This document shows, in pieces, positions 53,222 to 63,063 of a DNA stretch of 64,000 nt. The notes under the pieces were generated by a model, which worked only from the letters and a program-made list of their open reading frames with translations, was not told the DNA's origin and did no database searches. The translations under genes were made by a program, and so were the position numbers. Numbering within the stretch: position 1 is the first letter of the stretch; each line of letters begins with the position of its first letter. Source of the stretch: Paenibacillus sp. NAIST15-1 (lineage in GTDB: Bacteria > Bacillota > Bacilli > Paenibacillales > Paenibacillaceae); assembly GCF_001894745.1 (NCBI RefSeq), contig NZ_BBYF01000019.1, positions 1 to 64,000 on the forward strand, written 5' to 3'.

Positions 53222-54187
53222 TTATCCGTGCTGCAGAATGCCGAACTCGCCAATATTGCGAAATTTGTCATATCTATCTTCGCGAAGCTGCTCTGGGGAC
53301 ATCCCCATCAGCTCGGTCAGATGACGCCAGAGCGCATCTTTCATGTTGGCAGAGGCCGCTTCAACATCCTTATGCGCACCGCCTTGAGGCTCTGGAATGA
53401 TCTCCTCGATCACATTGAGTTCCTTCAGGTCAGAAGCTGTGATCTTCATCGCTTCTGCTGCTTGGTCAGCTTTGGACGCATCCTTCCAGAGGATAGATGC
53501 AGCACCGTTCGGGGAAATGCATGAATAGATTGCATTCTCCAACATAAGAACTCGGTTGCCTACGCCGAGCGCGAGCGCGCCGCCGCTTCCACCTTCACCG
53601 ATAACGACGCAAATAATTGGCACACCGAACATGGCCATATCCCGCAAATTGCGTGCAATAGCTTCTGATTGTCCTCGTTCCTCAGCTGTATTGCCTGGAT
53701 ATGCACCCTTCGTATCGATGAAAGTAATGATCGGACGACCGAACTTGTCCGCTTGATGCATGAGCCTAAGTGCCTTACGGAAGCCTTCTGGATGCGGGCT
53801 GCCGAAGAATCTTGCAATGTTGTCCTTAGTATCCTTGCCCCGCTGATGTCCGATTACCGTTACCGGCACCCCGTTCAGTCGCGCCAATCCGCCCACAATA
53901 GCAAGATCGTTGCCGAACAGTCGGTCACCATGAAGCTCAATGAAATCAGTAAATATATGCTGGACAAAATCCAGTGTGGTTGGTCGCTGTTGGTGTCTCG
54001 CCAAGTGCATTTTCTGCGATGGGGAGATGCTAGCATAGATCTCTGCCGCTAACTTGGCGTAACGCTCCTCCAACCGGGCGATTTCTTCAGTAAAGTCAAT
54101 TTGCTTCTCGTCGCCGAACCGTTTTAATTCAGCAATCTTCTGCTTCAACTCCACCAAAGGTTGCTCGAACGGAAGTTCATTCGCCAT
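53222..54187 (-). CDS. accA: Acetyl-CoA carboxylase carboxyltransferase subunit alpha
   Basis: This 321-residue alpha subunit acts with AccD to move carboxyl from biotin to acetyl-CoA, giving malonyl-CoA for fatty acid synthesis. Motifs are [40 protein letters not shown], the crotonase-fold oxyanion regions [20 protein letters not shown] and [20 protein letters not shown], and the end [12 protein letters not shown]. The start overlaps accD by 11 bp, so synthesis of the two subunits is coupled. Confidence 0.96.
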   Translation of the reverse strand: MANELPFEQPLVELKQKIAELKRFGDEKQIDFTEEIARLEERYAKLAAEIYASISPSQKMHLARHQQRPTTLDFVQHIFTDFIELHGDRLFGNDLAIVGGLARLNGVPVTVIGHQRGKDTKDNIARFFGSPHPEGFRKALRLMHQADKFGRPIITFIDTKGAYPGNTAEERGQSEAIARNLRDMAMFGVPIICVVIGEGGSGGALALGVGNRVLMLENAIYSCISPNGAASILWKDASKADQAAEAMKITASDLKELNVIEEIIPEPQGGAHKDVEAASANMKDALWRHLTELMGMSPEQLREDRYDKFRNIGEFGILQHG

Positions 54188-55058
54188 GAGCTACATCCCC
54201 TTTCACCGTATGCAGATCGATAAGTTTCGCCAACGTGGACTTCATGTCCTTGCGCTGCACGACCAGATCGATTTGTCCATGCTTCTGATTGAATTCAGCC
54301 GTTTGGAATTCTTCCGGAAGCTTCTGACGAATCGTCTGCTCGATTACGAGACGGCCAGCAAAGCCTACTCTTGCCCCAGGCTCAGCTATAATGATGTCGC
54401 CAAGCATAGCGAAGCTTGCAGACACTCCACCCATAGTCGGATCCGTGAATACCGAAATATAGAACCCGCCTGCTTCATGGAATTTCCCAAGCGCTGCACT
54501 TGTCTTGGCCATCTGCATCAGACTCAAGATGCTCTCCTGCATTCTTGCGCCGCCAGATGTAGAGAAGATGACTAACGGATATTGTTTCTGCATAGCAGTT
54601 TCAATAGCTCGTGTAATTTTTTCTCCTGTTGCCGAACCCATGCTGCCAGTAAAGAAATCGAAGCTCATCACAGCTACGACAACCGGAAATCCTCCAATTG
54701 TCCCCTCGCCCGTAATAACAGCTTCATCCATGCCGGATTTCGCTCTTTGCTGTTCCAGCTTGTCCTTATATTCTGGAAAAGCAAGCGGATCTGCGGATAC
54801 GATATCCGCATCATATTCAAAAAATCGGCCTTCATCCAAAGTCATCTCAATGCGCTCCCTTGCATTCAAGCGCATATGATGCCCGCATTGCGTACATACC
54901 TTCAGGTTTTTCTCCAGCTCTTTATGATATTGAATCGAGCCACATTTTGGACATTTATTCATCAAACCTTCGGGTATTTCGCGTTTGGGACGGTCATCGT
55001 GTACAGATCCGGACGGCACCGTTGCGTACTTTTTCTTTTGAAATAAGTCTTTAAACAC
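54177..55058 (-). CDS. accD: Acetyl-CoA carboxylase carboxyltransferase subunit beta
   Basis: This ~293-residue beta subunit has an N-terminal zinc ribbon ([20 protein letters not shown] followed by TQCGHH) and a crotonase-type domain ([60 protein letters not shown]). The GTG at 55058 (FKDLFQKKK after it) has AGAGGTG six bases upstream and fits the family length; the frame to 55109 has no good site. It overlaps accA downstream. Confidence 0.95.
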   Translation of the reverse strand: MFKDLFQKKKYATVPSGSVHDDRPKREIPEGLMNKCPKCGSIQYHKELEKNLKVCTQCGHHMRLNARERIEMTLDEGRFFEYDADIVSADPLAFPEYKDKLEQQRAKSGMDEAVITGEGTIGGFPVVVAVMSFDFFTGSMGSATGEKITRAIETAMQKQYPLVIFSTSGGARMQESILSLMQMAKTSAALGKFHEAGGFYISVFTDPTMGGVSASFAMLGDIIIAEPGARVGFAGRLVIEQTIRQKLPEEFQTAEFNQKHGQIDLVVQRKDMKSTLAKLIDLHTVKGDVAHGE

Positions 55059-55150
55059 CCGATACACCTCTTTAGGCGTGATTTCTCCAGTTGAAATACA
55101 GGACATCATCCTATTGCTTCAAACTAGAGATTGTCCTAACCATAGACAAC

Positions 55151-55193
55151 AAAAATCGGCTGTTTGAACGATAACATCGTCATTCATCAGCCG
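55151..55193 (-). terminator. Terminator of the 62-aa gene
   Basis: CGGCTG (55157-55162) pairs with CAGCCG (55188-55193), with an inner ACGAT/ATCGT stem. On the minus strand it ends ATTTTTGTTG. It separates the small gene from accD. Confidence 0.7.
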
Positions 55194-55195
55194 CA

Positions 55196-55384
55196 TCATG
55201 CATGCAAGATCGAATTAAGCACTTCCTGAACCTCTTCAACTTCTCCGGAAGGCACTAGAATTTCAAACTGTTGTTTAGACAGATGGATTGGACGGATCTG
55301 AATAAGGAATCCTTCCTCGGTCAGCTTGCGCTGAATCTTATCTGCTAAATTGGCAGTCGGTGCGATGTAGATAACTGTCCACAC
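55196..55384 (-). CDS. Small conserved protein, DUF2007-like
   Basis: This 62-residue protein starts at GTG 55384 with GGGGGGT upstream. The pattern VIYIAPTANLADKIQRKLTE, a central beta strand and FEILVPSGEVEEVQEVLNSI suggest a beta-alpha-beta-beta-alpha ferredoxin-like fold, as in the small DUF2007 signalling-type proteins. It is located before accD on the same strand and ends at its own terminator. The function is unknown. Confidence 0.6.
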   Translation of the reverse strand: MWTVIYIAPTANLADKIQRKLTEEGFLIQIRPIHLSKQQFEILVPSGEVEEVQEVLNSILHA

Positions 55385-55553
55385 GCGCGATTGACCCCCC
55401 TAACGTTCCAGAAACGGCTCATATAATGCCATTATGATATCATAATTGTCAATTTCATCGCAACAAATTCCAACAGACTTGCTGCAATGCGCTGCCCAAT
55501 AAGCAATGATGAACCAGCGCCAAGCCTTATCCTATCTCGGCTATTCGTATTCT

Positions 55554-56078
55554 TTAAGAATTTGCATTCATATCGTCAAGCTTGCAGGCTCCACCCTCGC
55601 CATACTGCTGAGCACGCTTGTCGTGATGGGCAATTCTTGCTGACGCCGCAGCAGCTAATCCAGCTACAATATCATCTAGAAAAACATGAATTCGCGTACG
55701 ATCCGAATTGAGCTGATTAATGATGCCAAGTTTGGCCTTATCCAAGTATCCGAAGCTGGTGAGGCCGATCATTCCATATACGCTCGTAATGCCAAGTGCA
55801 AGTGTCTCATCAACACCATACAAGGATTCATCCGTCTCCATAATCGCTTGAAGCGGCTCCGGCAGCAGCTTCTGCTCGGCAAGCAAATCCAATGCAATGC
55901 CTGTAATGAGCGTGTATTGAACTTCGCGCTTGCGAGTTACGGCTCGTACGCTGTCCAGACAATCCTCCAGCGTCAACGCTGCATTGTATGGCTGCTGAAG
56001 ATGGAGCACAATCTCCGCGATGGATTCAAGTGATACGCCGCGCTTAACAAGCCATTGTTCCGCCATATTGAATGTCAT
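55554..56078 (-). CDS. Phosphatidylglycerophosphatase A-like protein (YutG type)
   Basis: This 174-residue protein matches the PgpA/YutG pattern in the short soluble Firmicute form: MAEQWLVKRGVSLESIAEIV, LQQPYNAALTLEDCLDSVRA, VTRKREVQYTLITGIALD, and the C-terminal FLDDIVAGLAAAA metal-binding-like motif after RTRIHVFLDD. Its predicted role is phospholipid head-group metabolism. It is monocistronic between dnaE and the 62-residue gene. Confidence 0.72.
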   Translation of the reverse strand: MTFNMAEQWLVKRGVSLESIAEIVLHLQQPYNAALTLEDCLDSVRAVTRKREVQYTLITGIALDLLAEQKLLPEPLQAIMETDESLYGVDETLALGITSVYGMIGLTSFGYLDKAKLGIINQLNSDRTRIHVFLDDIVAGLAAAASARIAHHDKRAQQYGEGGACKLDDMNANS

Positions 56079-56198
56079 GGCGTCCCCTCCCTTCGCCCCT
56101 TCAACTTCACCTACCCGTGAATAGGGCGTATGACCACTCTATGCGAGATGATAAGGAATTGTGCTACTTACGGGAGGAGATTCGATCCCTGACATTTG

Positions 56199-59100
56199 TT
56201 ATTTGACGCGTACGGTTCCTGCACCGAACATTGATTCGATCCGCTTGAACAGATCCGGCGACGGCTTCAGCGAATATGCCTCGCTAAGCGCCCGCAATTG
56301 CTGTTCTCGCTCATAGAACAATACAGTCGGCAGCGGCCCTGGCTGCGACTTCAAGAGTTCCTTCAGCTGTTGCAGCAGATCTGGCCGCTCATGATCGGCT
56401 GTAATCTTAATATATACTCGCTGTCGCTGTGGTTGGCGCCCACTCGTTCTGGAAGCAGGAGCTTCGGTTCCCCCACCCTGTGCTGTGTTCCGCAGACGAG
56501 CTGCGGATGAACTCCTATCCGTCCTATCCGCAGACATGCTGCCCGCATCTCGGTTCATGTCGGCAGCCGCTTCAGCACCACGTTGTAGGTTGACCGCCGC
56601 CTCTCGTTGATTCGGGCTTCGTCCAGACGGTTGTTCGCCGACCATGCGCGACTGAGAAGCTTGTCCACCACGCGTCTCAGAGGAGCGTCTGCGATGGGCA
56701 GCACGCTTCGTCAATGCAGCAATCGCATGGGGCTCAAGAGGTACAACCTCGTCAGCAAGCAGCTTATAGCCTTCATCCTGACGCTGCACCTTCGCCCGCA
56801 GCGCAATCAATGCTCCCTTCCCAATCAACGGCTCTGATCGGCGCCACACTTCGGGGAACAGCACCACTTCAGCCCGCTCGATCCGATCCTCAATTTCAAT
56901 GAATGCCATCGGCTTGCCCTTCTTCGTCATTATCGTTCGAAGCGACACAACCATCCCGGCAACGGTACATTCACTCTCGTCCGGCACCTCATGCAAATCA
57001 ACAAGCCGATCCGTCTCGGAGGACTCCAGCAGCTGTGCATGGTCATCCAGCGGATGACCGGATAAGTATAATCCAAGCAGCTCGCGCTCCAGCTCCAGCT
57101 GCTCTGCCATGGCGAACGGCGGTATATTCGGATAATCAATCGTCCAATTGTTTACTTCGACGAAGCCAAACAATTGAATTTGAAGATCCTCTCTTTCCTT
57201 ACGCCATTTCGCAGCCGCATCCAAGGCCTCATCCAGCATGGCCAATAGCTGTGCCCGATGCCCTGGAAGTGAATCGAATGCCCCCGCTTGAATAAGCGAT
57301 TCAATGACTCTGCGATTGCACACCCGAAGATCAACTCGCTGACAGAAATCGAGCAAATCTGCAAATGGCTTTTCCTTCCGCTGTTTCAATATGCTTTCTA
57401 TCGCAAGCGTACCCACATTCTTAATCGCGCCAAGGCCGAAGCGAATTGCGCCATCAACGGGCGTAAAGCGAACATAGCTTTCATTAACATCCGGAGGCGA
57501 TACCGTTATGCCTATTCTTCGACAATCCTCAATGTACTCTGCAATCTTCCGATGGCTTCCCATATTCGCTGTCAGCATGGACGCCATAAATTCTGTCGGA
57601 TAGTGAGCCTTCAAATAGGCAGTTTGGAAGGCTAGCACGCCGTATGCAGCTGCGTGAGCCCGTGGGAATCCATAATCAGCGAAGCGAACGATCATATCGT
57701 ACACCCGATTTGCTTCCACTTCCGTATACCCTTGATTCAGACTGCCTTCTACGAAATGACGCCGCTCTTGATCAAGCACTTCCCGCTTCTTCTTCGAGAC
57801 CGCGCGCCGCAGTAAATCCGCTTCTCCAAGAGAGAAGCCTGCCATTCTGGAGGCGATATGCATAATCTGCTCTTGATAGACAATAATCCCGTACGTATCC
57901 TGCAGGATCGGCTTCAGATCGGGATGGGGATATTCGACAGCTTTCAACCCATGCTTGCTATGAATATAGTTCGGGATGAACTCCATTGGACCCGGACGAT
58001 ACAGCGCAAGCACGGATACGATATCTTCAAATACAGATGGCTTCAGTTCTCGCAGAACACGCCGTACGCCAGCTGATTCAAGCTGAAACAACCCTGTCGT
58101 ATCCCCTCGGCACAACAGTTCATAGGTCGCCTCATCCGCATCATCAATCATGCCTAGATCAAGCGGTTCATCGCCGCGAAGATTGACCCATTCTAAGGTT
58201 CGTTCAATAATCGACAATGTTCGCAAGCCGAGGAAATCCATCTTCAGCAAGCCGATCGATTCTAAATTTTCCATCGAGTATTGGGTGAGAGCAATATTCT
58301 CGGTTCCTGCCTGCAGGGGGACATAATGCGTTAACGGCTCCTCACTGATGACAACACCTGCTGCATGGGTTGATGCGTGGCGCGGCATGCCTTCTACCTT
58401 AGACGCCATATCAATAAGCTCGCGTATGCGCGAATCACGTTCTCTCCAACTGCTTAGCTCGCTGCTTGCCCGCAATGCCTTCTCAAGCGTGACTCCAAGT
58501 TGATTCGGAATCAGCTTCGCTACCCGATCCGTATCGTTATAAGGCACATTCAATGCCCTGCCGACATCCCGCACCGCTGCCCGCGCAGCCATCGTACCGA
58601 ACGTAATAATCTGCGCCACGCGGTCATGGCCGTACTTATTCGCAACATAAGCAATAACCTCATCACGCCGCTCATCATTGAAGTCAATATCGATATCAGG
58701 CATCGTCACCCGTTCCGGATTCAAAAATCGCTCGAACAGTAAATGATACTTGAGCGGATCGACATTCGTAATCCTCAAGCAGTACGCCACAAGACTACCC
58801 GCTGACGAGCCCCGTCCGGGACCTGTCATAATGCCTTGTTCATGGGAGAAGCGAATGAAATCCCACACGATAAGGAAGTAATCAGAGAATCCCATATTCT
58901 CAATCGTATTCAGCTCATAGACAAGCCTCTCTCTCGCCTCTCGCTGGAAGGCTTCATCCTGCCATTCCGGCAGTGCTTGATAGCGGCTCGTCAGCCCCTC
59001 TTCGCACAATTGTCGCACATACTGTCCTGCATTCATGCCTTCAGGGAGCGGATGATAGGCAGGAAGGACATGCCCTCCGAAGTCCAGCGTCACATTGCAC

Positions 59101-59909
59101 TGCTCCGCAATACGAGCCGTATTCGCAACCGCTTCCGGGACATGACGGAACATTGCCGTCATCTCTTCCTGCGACTTAAAGTACATCTGGTCGGTATGCA
59201 TGCGCATCCGCCCCTCATCCTCAACCGACTTCCCCGTACCTATGCAAATAAGGACATCCTGCATCGCTGCATCTTCCTGCTGCAAATAGTGCACATCATT
59301 CGTTGCAACGAGCGGAACGCCCGTCTGCTCACTTAAAGCTATAAGGCCAATGTTAACCTTCTTCTGTTCCGGAAGGCCATGGTCCTGCAGCTCAATATAA
59401 AATCCATCACGGAAAATATCCTTATATCGTTCAACCGCGCTGCGCGCTGCCTCTTCATTGCCGTGAAGCACATGCTGCGACACCTCGCCGCCAAGGCAGG
59501 CGCTTAGCGCGATTATCCCATCTGCGTATTTGCGGAGCGTATCCATATCGACACGAGGCTTATAATGAAATCCCTCCAAGTGCCCTACGGAGCAAATCTT
59601 CATCAAATTGCGGTATCCCTGCTCATTCTTCGCCAGCAATATGAAATGATAAATAGGCTGTTCCTTGCGCGATACCCTCTCCTGGAGCGCTCCTGTCGTT
59701 ACATACGCTTCCACGCCAATAATGGGTTTAATGCCATGCGACATACATGCTTTATAGAAAGGAATGATTCCGTACATCACCCCATGATCCGTGAGGGCTA
59801 GCGCCTTCATTCCGCATGCGGCTGCTCGTGCAGCAAGCGCTTCAATACGCGCTGCTCCGTCGAGCAAGCTGTATTCACTATGCACGTGCAAATGCACGAA
59901 CTGATCCAT
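56199..59909 (-). CDS. dnaE: DNA polymerase III subunit alpha DnaE
   Basis: This replicative or lagging-strand polymerase has about 1236 residues. It has a PHP domain (FVHLHVHSEYSLLDGAARIE, ALTDHGVMYG), the polymerase palm with catalytic Asp residues in RVTMPDIDIDFNDERRDEVI, thumb and fingers (YRPGPMEFIPNYIHSK, GIIVYQEQIMHIASRMAGFS), helix-hairpin-helix and an OB-fold domain (CTVAGMVVSLRTIMTKKGKP). Near residues 1070-1165 there is a low-complexity Arg/Ser/Gln/Ala-rich insert before the last domain. The ATG at 59909 has AAGGAG eight bases upstream; the ATG at 59918 is too close to it. Confidence 0.96.
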   Translation of the reverse strand: MDQFVHLHVHSEYSLLDGAARIEALAARAAACGMKALALTDHGVMYGIIPFYKACMSHGIKPIIGVEAYVTTGALQERVSRKEQPIYHFILLAKNEQGYRNLMKICSVGHLEGFHYKPRVDMDTLRKYADGIIALSACLGGEVSQHVLHGNEEAARSAVERYKDIFRDGFYIELQDHGLPEQKKVNIGLIALSEQTGVPLVATNDVHYLQQEDAAMQDVLICIGTGKSVEDEGRMRMHTDQMYFKSQEEMTAMFRHVPEAVANTARIAEQCNVTLDFGGHVLPAYHPLPEGMNAGQYVRQLCEEGLTSRYQALPEWQDEAFQREARERLVYELNTIENMGFSDYFLIVWDFIRFSHEQGIMTGPGRGSSAGSLVAYCLRITNVDPLKYHLLFERFLNPERVTMPDIDIDFNDERRDEVIAYVANKYGHDRVAQIITFGTMAARAAVRDVGRALNVPYNDTDRVAKLIPNQLGVTLEKALRASSELSSWRERDSRIRELIDMASKVEGMPRHASTHAAGVVISEEPLTHYVPLQAGTENIALTQYSMENLESIGLLKMDFLGLRTLSIIERTLEWVNLRGDEPLDLGMIDDADEATYELLCRGDTTGLFQLESAGVRRVLRELKPSVFEDIVSVLALYRPGPMEFIPNYIHSKHGLKAVEYPHPDLKPILQDTYGIIVYQEQIMHIASRMAGFSLGEADLLRRAVSKKKREVLDQERRHFVEGSLNQGYTEVEANRVYDMIVRFADYGFPRAHAAAYGVLAFQTAYLKAHYPTEFMASMLTANMGSHRKIAEYIEDCRRIGITVSPPDVNESYVRFTPVDGAIRFGLGAIKNVGTLAIESILKQRKEKPFADLLDFCQRVDLRVCNRRVIESLIQAGAFDSLPGHRAQLLAMLDEALDAAAKWRKEREDLQIQLFGFVEVNNWTIDYPNIPPFAMAEQLELERELLGLYLSGHPLDDHAQLLESSETDRLVDLHEVPDESECTVAGMVVSLRTIMTKKGKPMAFIEIEDRIERAEVVLFPEVWRRSEPLIGKGALIALRAKVQRQDEGYKLLADEVVPLEPHAIAALTKRAAHRRRSSETRGGQASQSRMVGEQPSGRSPNQREAAVNLQRGAEAAADMNRDAGSMSADRTDRSSSAARLRNTAQGGGTEAPASRTSGRQPQRQRVYIKITADHERPDLLQQLKELLKSQPGPLPTVLFYEREQQLRALSEAYSLKPSPDLFKRIESMFGAGTVRVK

Positions 59910-60032
59910 ACCATTCACTCCTTCAACCTGCCATGTTATACGAACATATTTTCGTCTCTTATTGTATCATAATTCCGCCAGCAAGTCCTATACATGTACA
60001 AAGGGCAATTCTATGTGAAAAGGGGCGTTACG

Positions 60033-60359
60033 ATGGGTTCATTTCTCTCGAAAGCACTTCTCGATTTCTTCATCGCCTTCGGCATCGTGCTCGGAGGTGC
60101 CATACTGGCGGGCATAGGGTCCGTCATCGCTCTTCAACCCCCTTCTGATACGATGCGCCATATTGCGGAGCATCTTAAAATATGGGCAGTCGTAGCTGCC
60201 GTAGGTGGAACGATCGACCCGATCCGAGTCATCGAGAGCAACTTCTGGATGGGCAACTTGAATCCAGTCTTTAAGCAGCTCATCTTCATTTTCGTATCAT
60301 TCTTGGGAGCTCACCTCAGCACAGAGCTCGTTCACTGGATTTGCCGGGAACGCGTATAA
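60033..60359 (+). CDS. ytrH: Sporulation membrane protein YtrH
   Basis: This 108-residue membrane protein has three helices (LLDFFIAFGIVLGGAILAGI, MRHIAEHLKIWAVVAAVGGT, KQLIFIFVSFLGAHLST) and the pattern GGTIDPIRVIESNF. This is the YtrH family, needed for normal sporulation in Bacillus and always near dnaE. The ATG at 60033 has AAGGGG upstream; the frame from 59994 is longer but lacks a ribosome site. It is divergent from dnaE and followed by ytrI. Confidence 0.85.
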   Translation: MGSFLSKALLDFFIAFGIVLGGAILAGIGSVIALQPPSDTMRHIAEHLKIWAVVAAVGGTIDPIRVIESNFWMGNLNPVFKQLIFIFVSFLGAHLSTELVHWICRERV

Positions 60360-60459
60360 CGCAATACGCCACCGATTTCATTCTGCATCAACCACTTCTT
60401 ACGCCGGAATCGCGCATAACATCGCGTAAAGGAGTCAAGGGAAGGAAGGAGCTTGCACG

Positions 60460-60954
60460 ATGCGCCAGCGTAAAACCCCATTATGGCTCAGCAATCTCGC
60501 ACTCATCATTGTCGGCAGCGTCATCGGTGCGGGAATCTACCATGCGGTCTATTTGCGTCAATTTAATGAGGTCATGATGATCAATATTGATCTGCGCGAC
60601 CGTCTTGCCCATTACAAGGCTGAAACGGAAGACTTGCTTCGCTACAAAAATCGGAAAACCATTATTAAAAGCATCGACCTTCACATCTACAAACAGCAGA
60701 ACGACACAAGCATCCCGCAAGCAGATGAAATGGAACTGCGACGGCGCTTGCTCAAGGACTTGGCCGTATTGAAGGGACGCAACGTGTTCAAAATTGATGA
60801 GTACAGCAAGCTTGTGGAAGGGCTTTTGTCCCGTAAAATATATCCCGACGTGAATGACAAGGACTACACGGTTCAGCTCCGAACAATGCTCGTCACCGAA
60901 GGAGTGCTTCATGTGTGGATTGATGTACATCCTTATGTGCCAACATCCCCTTAA
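60460..60954 (+). CDS. ytrI: Sporulation membrane protein YtrI
   Basis: This 164-residue protein has one N-terminal helix (NLALIIVGSVIGAGIYHAVY) and an outer domain (ITIDLRDRLAHYKAETEDLL-like start, then VLKGRNVFKIDEYSKLVEGL and YTVQLRTMLVTEGVLHVWID). It matches YtrI by topology and place 100 bp after ytrH. GGAAGGAG precedes the ATG. The role is in spore formation together with YtrH. Confidence 0.8.
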   Translation: MRQRKTPLWLSNLALIIVGSVIGAGIYHAVYLRQFNEVMMINIDLRDRLAHYKAETEDLLRYKNRKTIIKSIDLHIYKQQNDTSIPQADEMELRRRLLKDLAVLKGRNVFKIDEYSKLVEGLLSRKIYPDVNDKDYTVQLRTMLVTEGVLHVWIDVHPYVPTSP

Positions 60955-61079
60955 GAGAATCATCACTCGCTTAGGCATCCCACTAAATCTTGTAGGACAG
61001 CCCCCTGGAATATGGTAATATAAAGGAGTTTAGATTGTATTCGTTTCCATATTGTCAAAGAAGGAGAGTTGCTTAATCG

Positions 61080-61385
61080 ATGGAAACTATCCAATGGGTG
61101 CTCATTATCCTGATTTGTGTGACTTCAGGAATGTCTGTGTATTACAGCTTTCGTTCAAGACGTGAGCAGGCCACAGCGCTTCGTGGCTTGTATGCGGCTA
61201 GAATGAATATGTGTATGGGAATTATGCTGCTGCTCATCGCAACGATCCAAATTTTCATGTTCACAGCATCGACAGTTAGAGTCATTGTAGGAGCTGTACT
61301 GCTCGTAATCGGATTATTCAATTTGTTCGCTGGGCTGCGCAATCACAGCCATTATCAAGCCATCTATTCCGCAGGTAAAAAATAA
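61080..61385 (+). CDS. YtpI-like membrane protein
   Basis: This 101-residue protein has three hydrophobic helices (WVLIILICVTSGMSVYYSF, MCMGIMLLLIATIQIFMF, VIVGAVLLVIGLFNLFAGL) and a short polar end with NHSHYQAI, typical of YtpI. AAGGAG precedes the ATG. In Bacillus ytpI lies between ytoI and nrnA-ytrI; here it sits directly between ytrI and ytoI, without nrnA. The function is unknown. Confidence 0.78.
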   Translation: METIQWVLIILICVTSGMSVYYSFRSRREQATALRGLYAARMNMCMGIMLLLIATIQIFMFTASTVRVIVGAVLLVIGLFNLFAGLRNHSHYQAIYSAGKK

Positions 61386-61399
61386 TCGCCTCATCAACA

Positions 61400-61455
61400 A
61401 AATGGGATTGCCTCTCATATGCCGCGTTACAGCAGCAGAGGCAATCCCATTTATT
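61400..61455 (+). terminator. Terminator of ytpI
   Basis: A 15-bp stem, AAATGGGATTGCCTC (61400-61414) with GAGGCAATCCCATTT (61438-61452), is followed by ATTTG. Confidence 0.8.
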
Positions 61456-61587
61456 TGCTCGTCGTGAAGTATCCCTATCCATATACCTAAGTCCCAGTTG
61501 CTCTTTGCGTATTCATTTGGATTAGACAACTAGACATACATTCTCTCTCCGAAACATTAAGTCCCTACTGCGGTGCATAGCTGTGCG

Positions 61588-62922
61588 CTAGTCGTGATCG
61601 ATCGACTGTGCGGTCATCATTGCTTTGGCGACGAGATGCTCTCCGTGGCGGATGGACAATTCCAGCTTGCAAAACTTGCGGCTCATCTCGATAAATTCCG
61701 GATGCAGCGTAACGATATCCTCGATTTGAAGCGGGCGGACGTAATAAGTTGTCATATTCTCCATAACGTGATCATAGCTGCGAACATCCTTCACCGCCCG
61801 CAAAGCGGCCTGCGTCATAATGGTGGATAAGATGCCCTCCGATACAGAACCGAATCCATTCACCATCTGTGGTGTGATGACACCACGGAAAAAGAGCTGC
61901 CCCTTATCGTCCCGCTCTTCTTCGAACCCATTCCATATCAGGTCATCGAACGTCTCCCCGAGATGCGGCTCCTTACGGGCATCACGCATCGCCTGCAGCA
62001 CCTGCCGCCTGGTCACTACAGCAATGAGCTTGCGGTTGCGATCGACGATCGGGAGCAGTTCAACGCCCTCCCACACCATCGTATGCGCTGCCGAAGCGAG
62101 CGTCGTCTGCAGCGTAGCCGTGATCGGACTCCGCGTATAGAGCTTTTCAATGCTCGTGTCTGGTTCAGCCCCCAGCACATCCTTGTATGTAATCATACCA
62201 ATAACCCGGTACCACTCGTCTACGACGGGGAATCGAGTATGACTTGTCTCATCACGCAGTCGTTGGAAGTCGCCAACTGTGCTGGATGGACGCAGCACAA
62301 TCATTTTGTCTTTCGCTGTAACGATGTCTTCAACGATCATAATCTTCTTCTTAATTAACCGGTCGAACAGCGCGCGGTTGATCATAGAGCCGACTGTAAA
62401 TGTATCGTACTTCGAAGAGATAATTGGCAAGTCCAGCGCATCGGCCAGCAGCTTCACCTCTCGGCTTGTTCCGAATCCACCCGTTATAAGTACACCTGCT
62501 CCATGCTGAAGCGCAAGACGATGAGCATCCTCGCGGTTCCCGACAATGAGCAAGCTCCCTGCATCAATATACCGAGCCATGGCATCCAGCTTCATCGCGC
62601 CGATGACGTATTTGTTCAGCGTCTTCATCAGACCGCGGCTTCCGCCAAGAACATGACCGCCTAAAATATCGACAACTTCACCGAATGTCAGCTGTTCGGA
62701 CATATTGCGCGGCTTCTTCTCTACCCGAACCGTGCCAATACGTTCCTTCGTGACGACGATCCCGATGCTCTCTGCTTCCTTCACGGCACGATAGGCGGTT
62801 CCCTCACTAACGCCCATTTCCTTCGCCAACTTACGAACCGATATTTTCGTCCCCGGCTTCAAACTTTCAATATGCTGCAGCAATTGTTCGTGCTTCGTTA
62901 GCGTCGCATCATGGCCATCCAT
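61588..62922 (-). CDS. ytoI: DRTGG/CBS-domain regulator YtoI
   Basis: This 444-residue protein has an N-terminal winged-helix (LTKHEQLLQHIESLKPGTKI, LAKEMGVSEGTAYRAVKEAE), a DRTGG domain (VDILGGHVLGGSRGL, HGAGVLITGGFGTSREVKLL), a CBS pair (MIVLRPSSTVGDFQRL, VVDEWYRVIGMITYKDVLGA, LPIVDRNRKLIAVVTRRQVL) and a C-terminal hotdog-like domain with VRPLQIEDIVTLHPEFIEMS. This domain order is that of YtoI. It probably regulates genes in response to a nucleotide or acyl ligand, but targets are unknown. Convergent with ytpI. Confidence 0.88.
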   Translation of the reverse strand: MDGHDATLTKHEQLLQHIESLKPGTKISVRKLAKEMGVSEGTAYRAVKEAESIGIVVTKERIGTVRVEKKPRNMSEQLTFGEVVDILGGHVLGGSRGLMKTLNKYVIGAMKLDAMARYIDAGSLLIVGNREDAHRLALQHGAGVLITGGFGTSREVKLLADALDLPIISSKYDTFTVGSMINRALFDRLIKKKIMIVEDIVTAKDKMIVLRPSSTVGDFQRLRDETSHTRFPVVDEWYRVIGMITYKDVLGAEPDTSIEKLYTRSPITATLQTTLASAAHTMVWEGVELLPIVDRNRKLIAVVTRRQVLQAMRDARKEPHLGETFDDLIWNGFEEERDDKGQLFFRGVITPQMVNGFGSVSEGILSTIMTQAALRAVKDVRSYDHVMENMTTYYVRPLQIEDIVTLHPEFIEMSRKFCKLELSIRHGEHLVAKAMMTAQSIDHD

Positions 62923-62997
62923 CTGTTACACCCCTATATCCCGAACTGTTGTATTCTGTGCTTAGTTTACCATATATTTATAGGTAACTGCAAAATA

Positions 62998-63035
62998 AAC
63001 AAGCTGGCATCTGACGATTCAGATACCAGCTTGTT
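62998..63035 (-). terminator. Terminator of the YhgE/Pip-like gene
   Basis: AACAAGCTGG (62998-63007) pairs with CCAGCTTGTT (63026-63035), extended inward by ATCTGA/TCAGAT. It lies 29 bp after the stop codon at 63064. Confidence 0.8.
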
Positions 63036-63063
63036 AGCTAAGCATACGAGGGAATACACAGCC

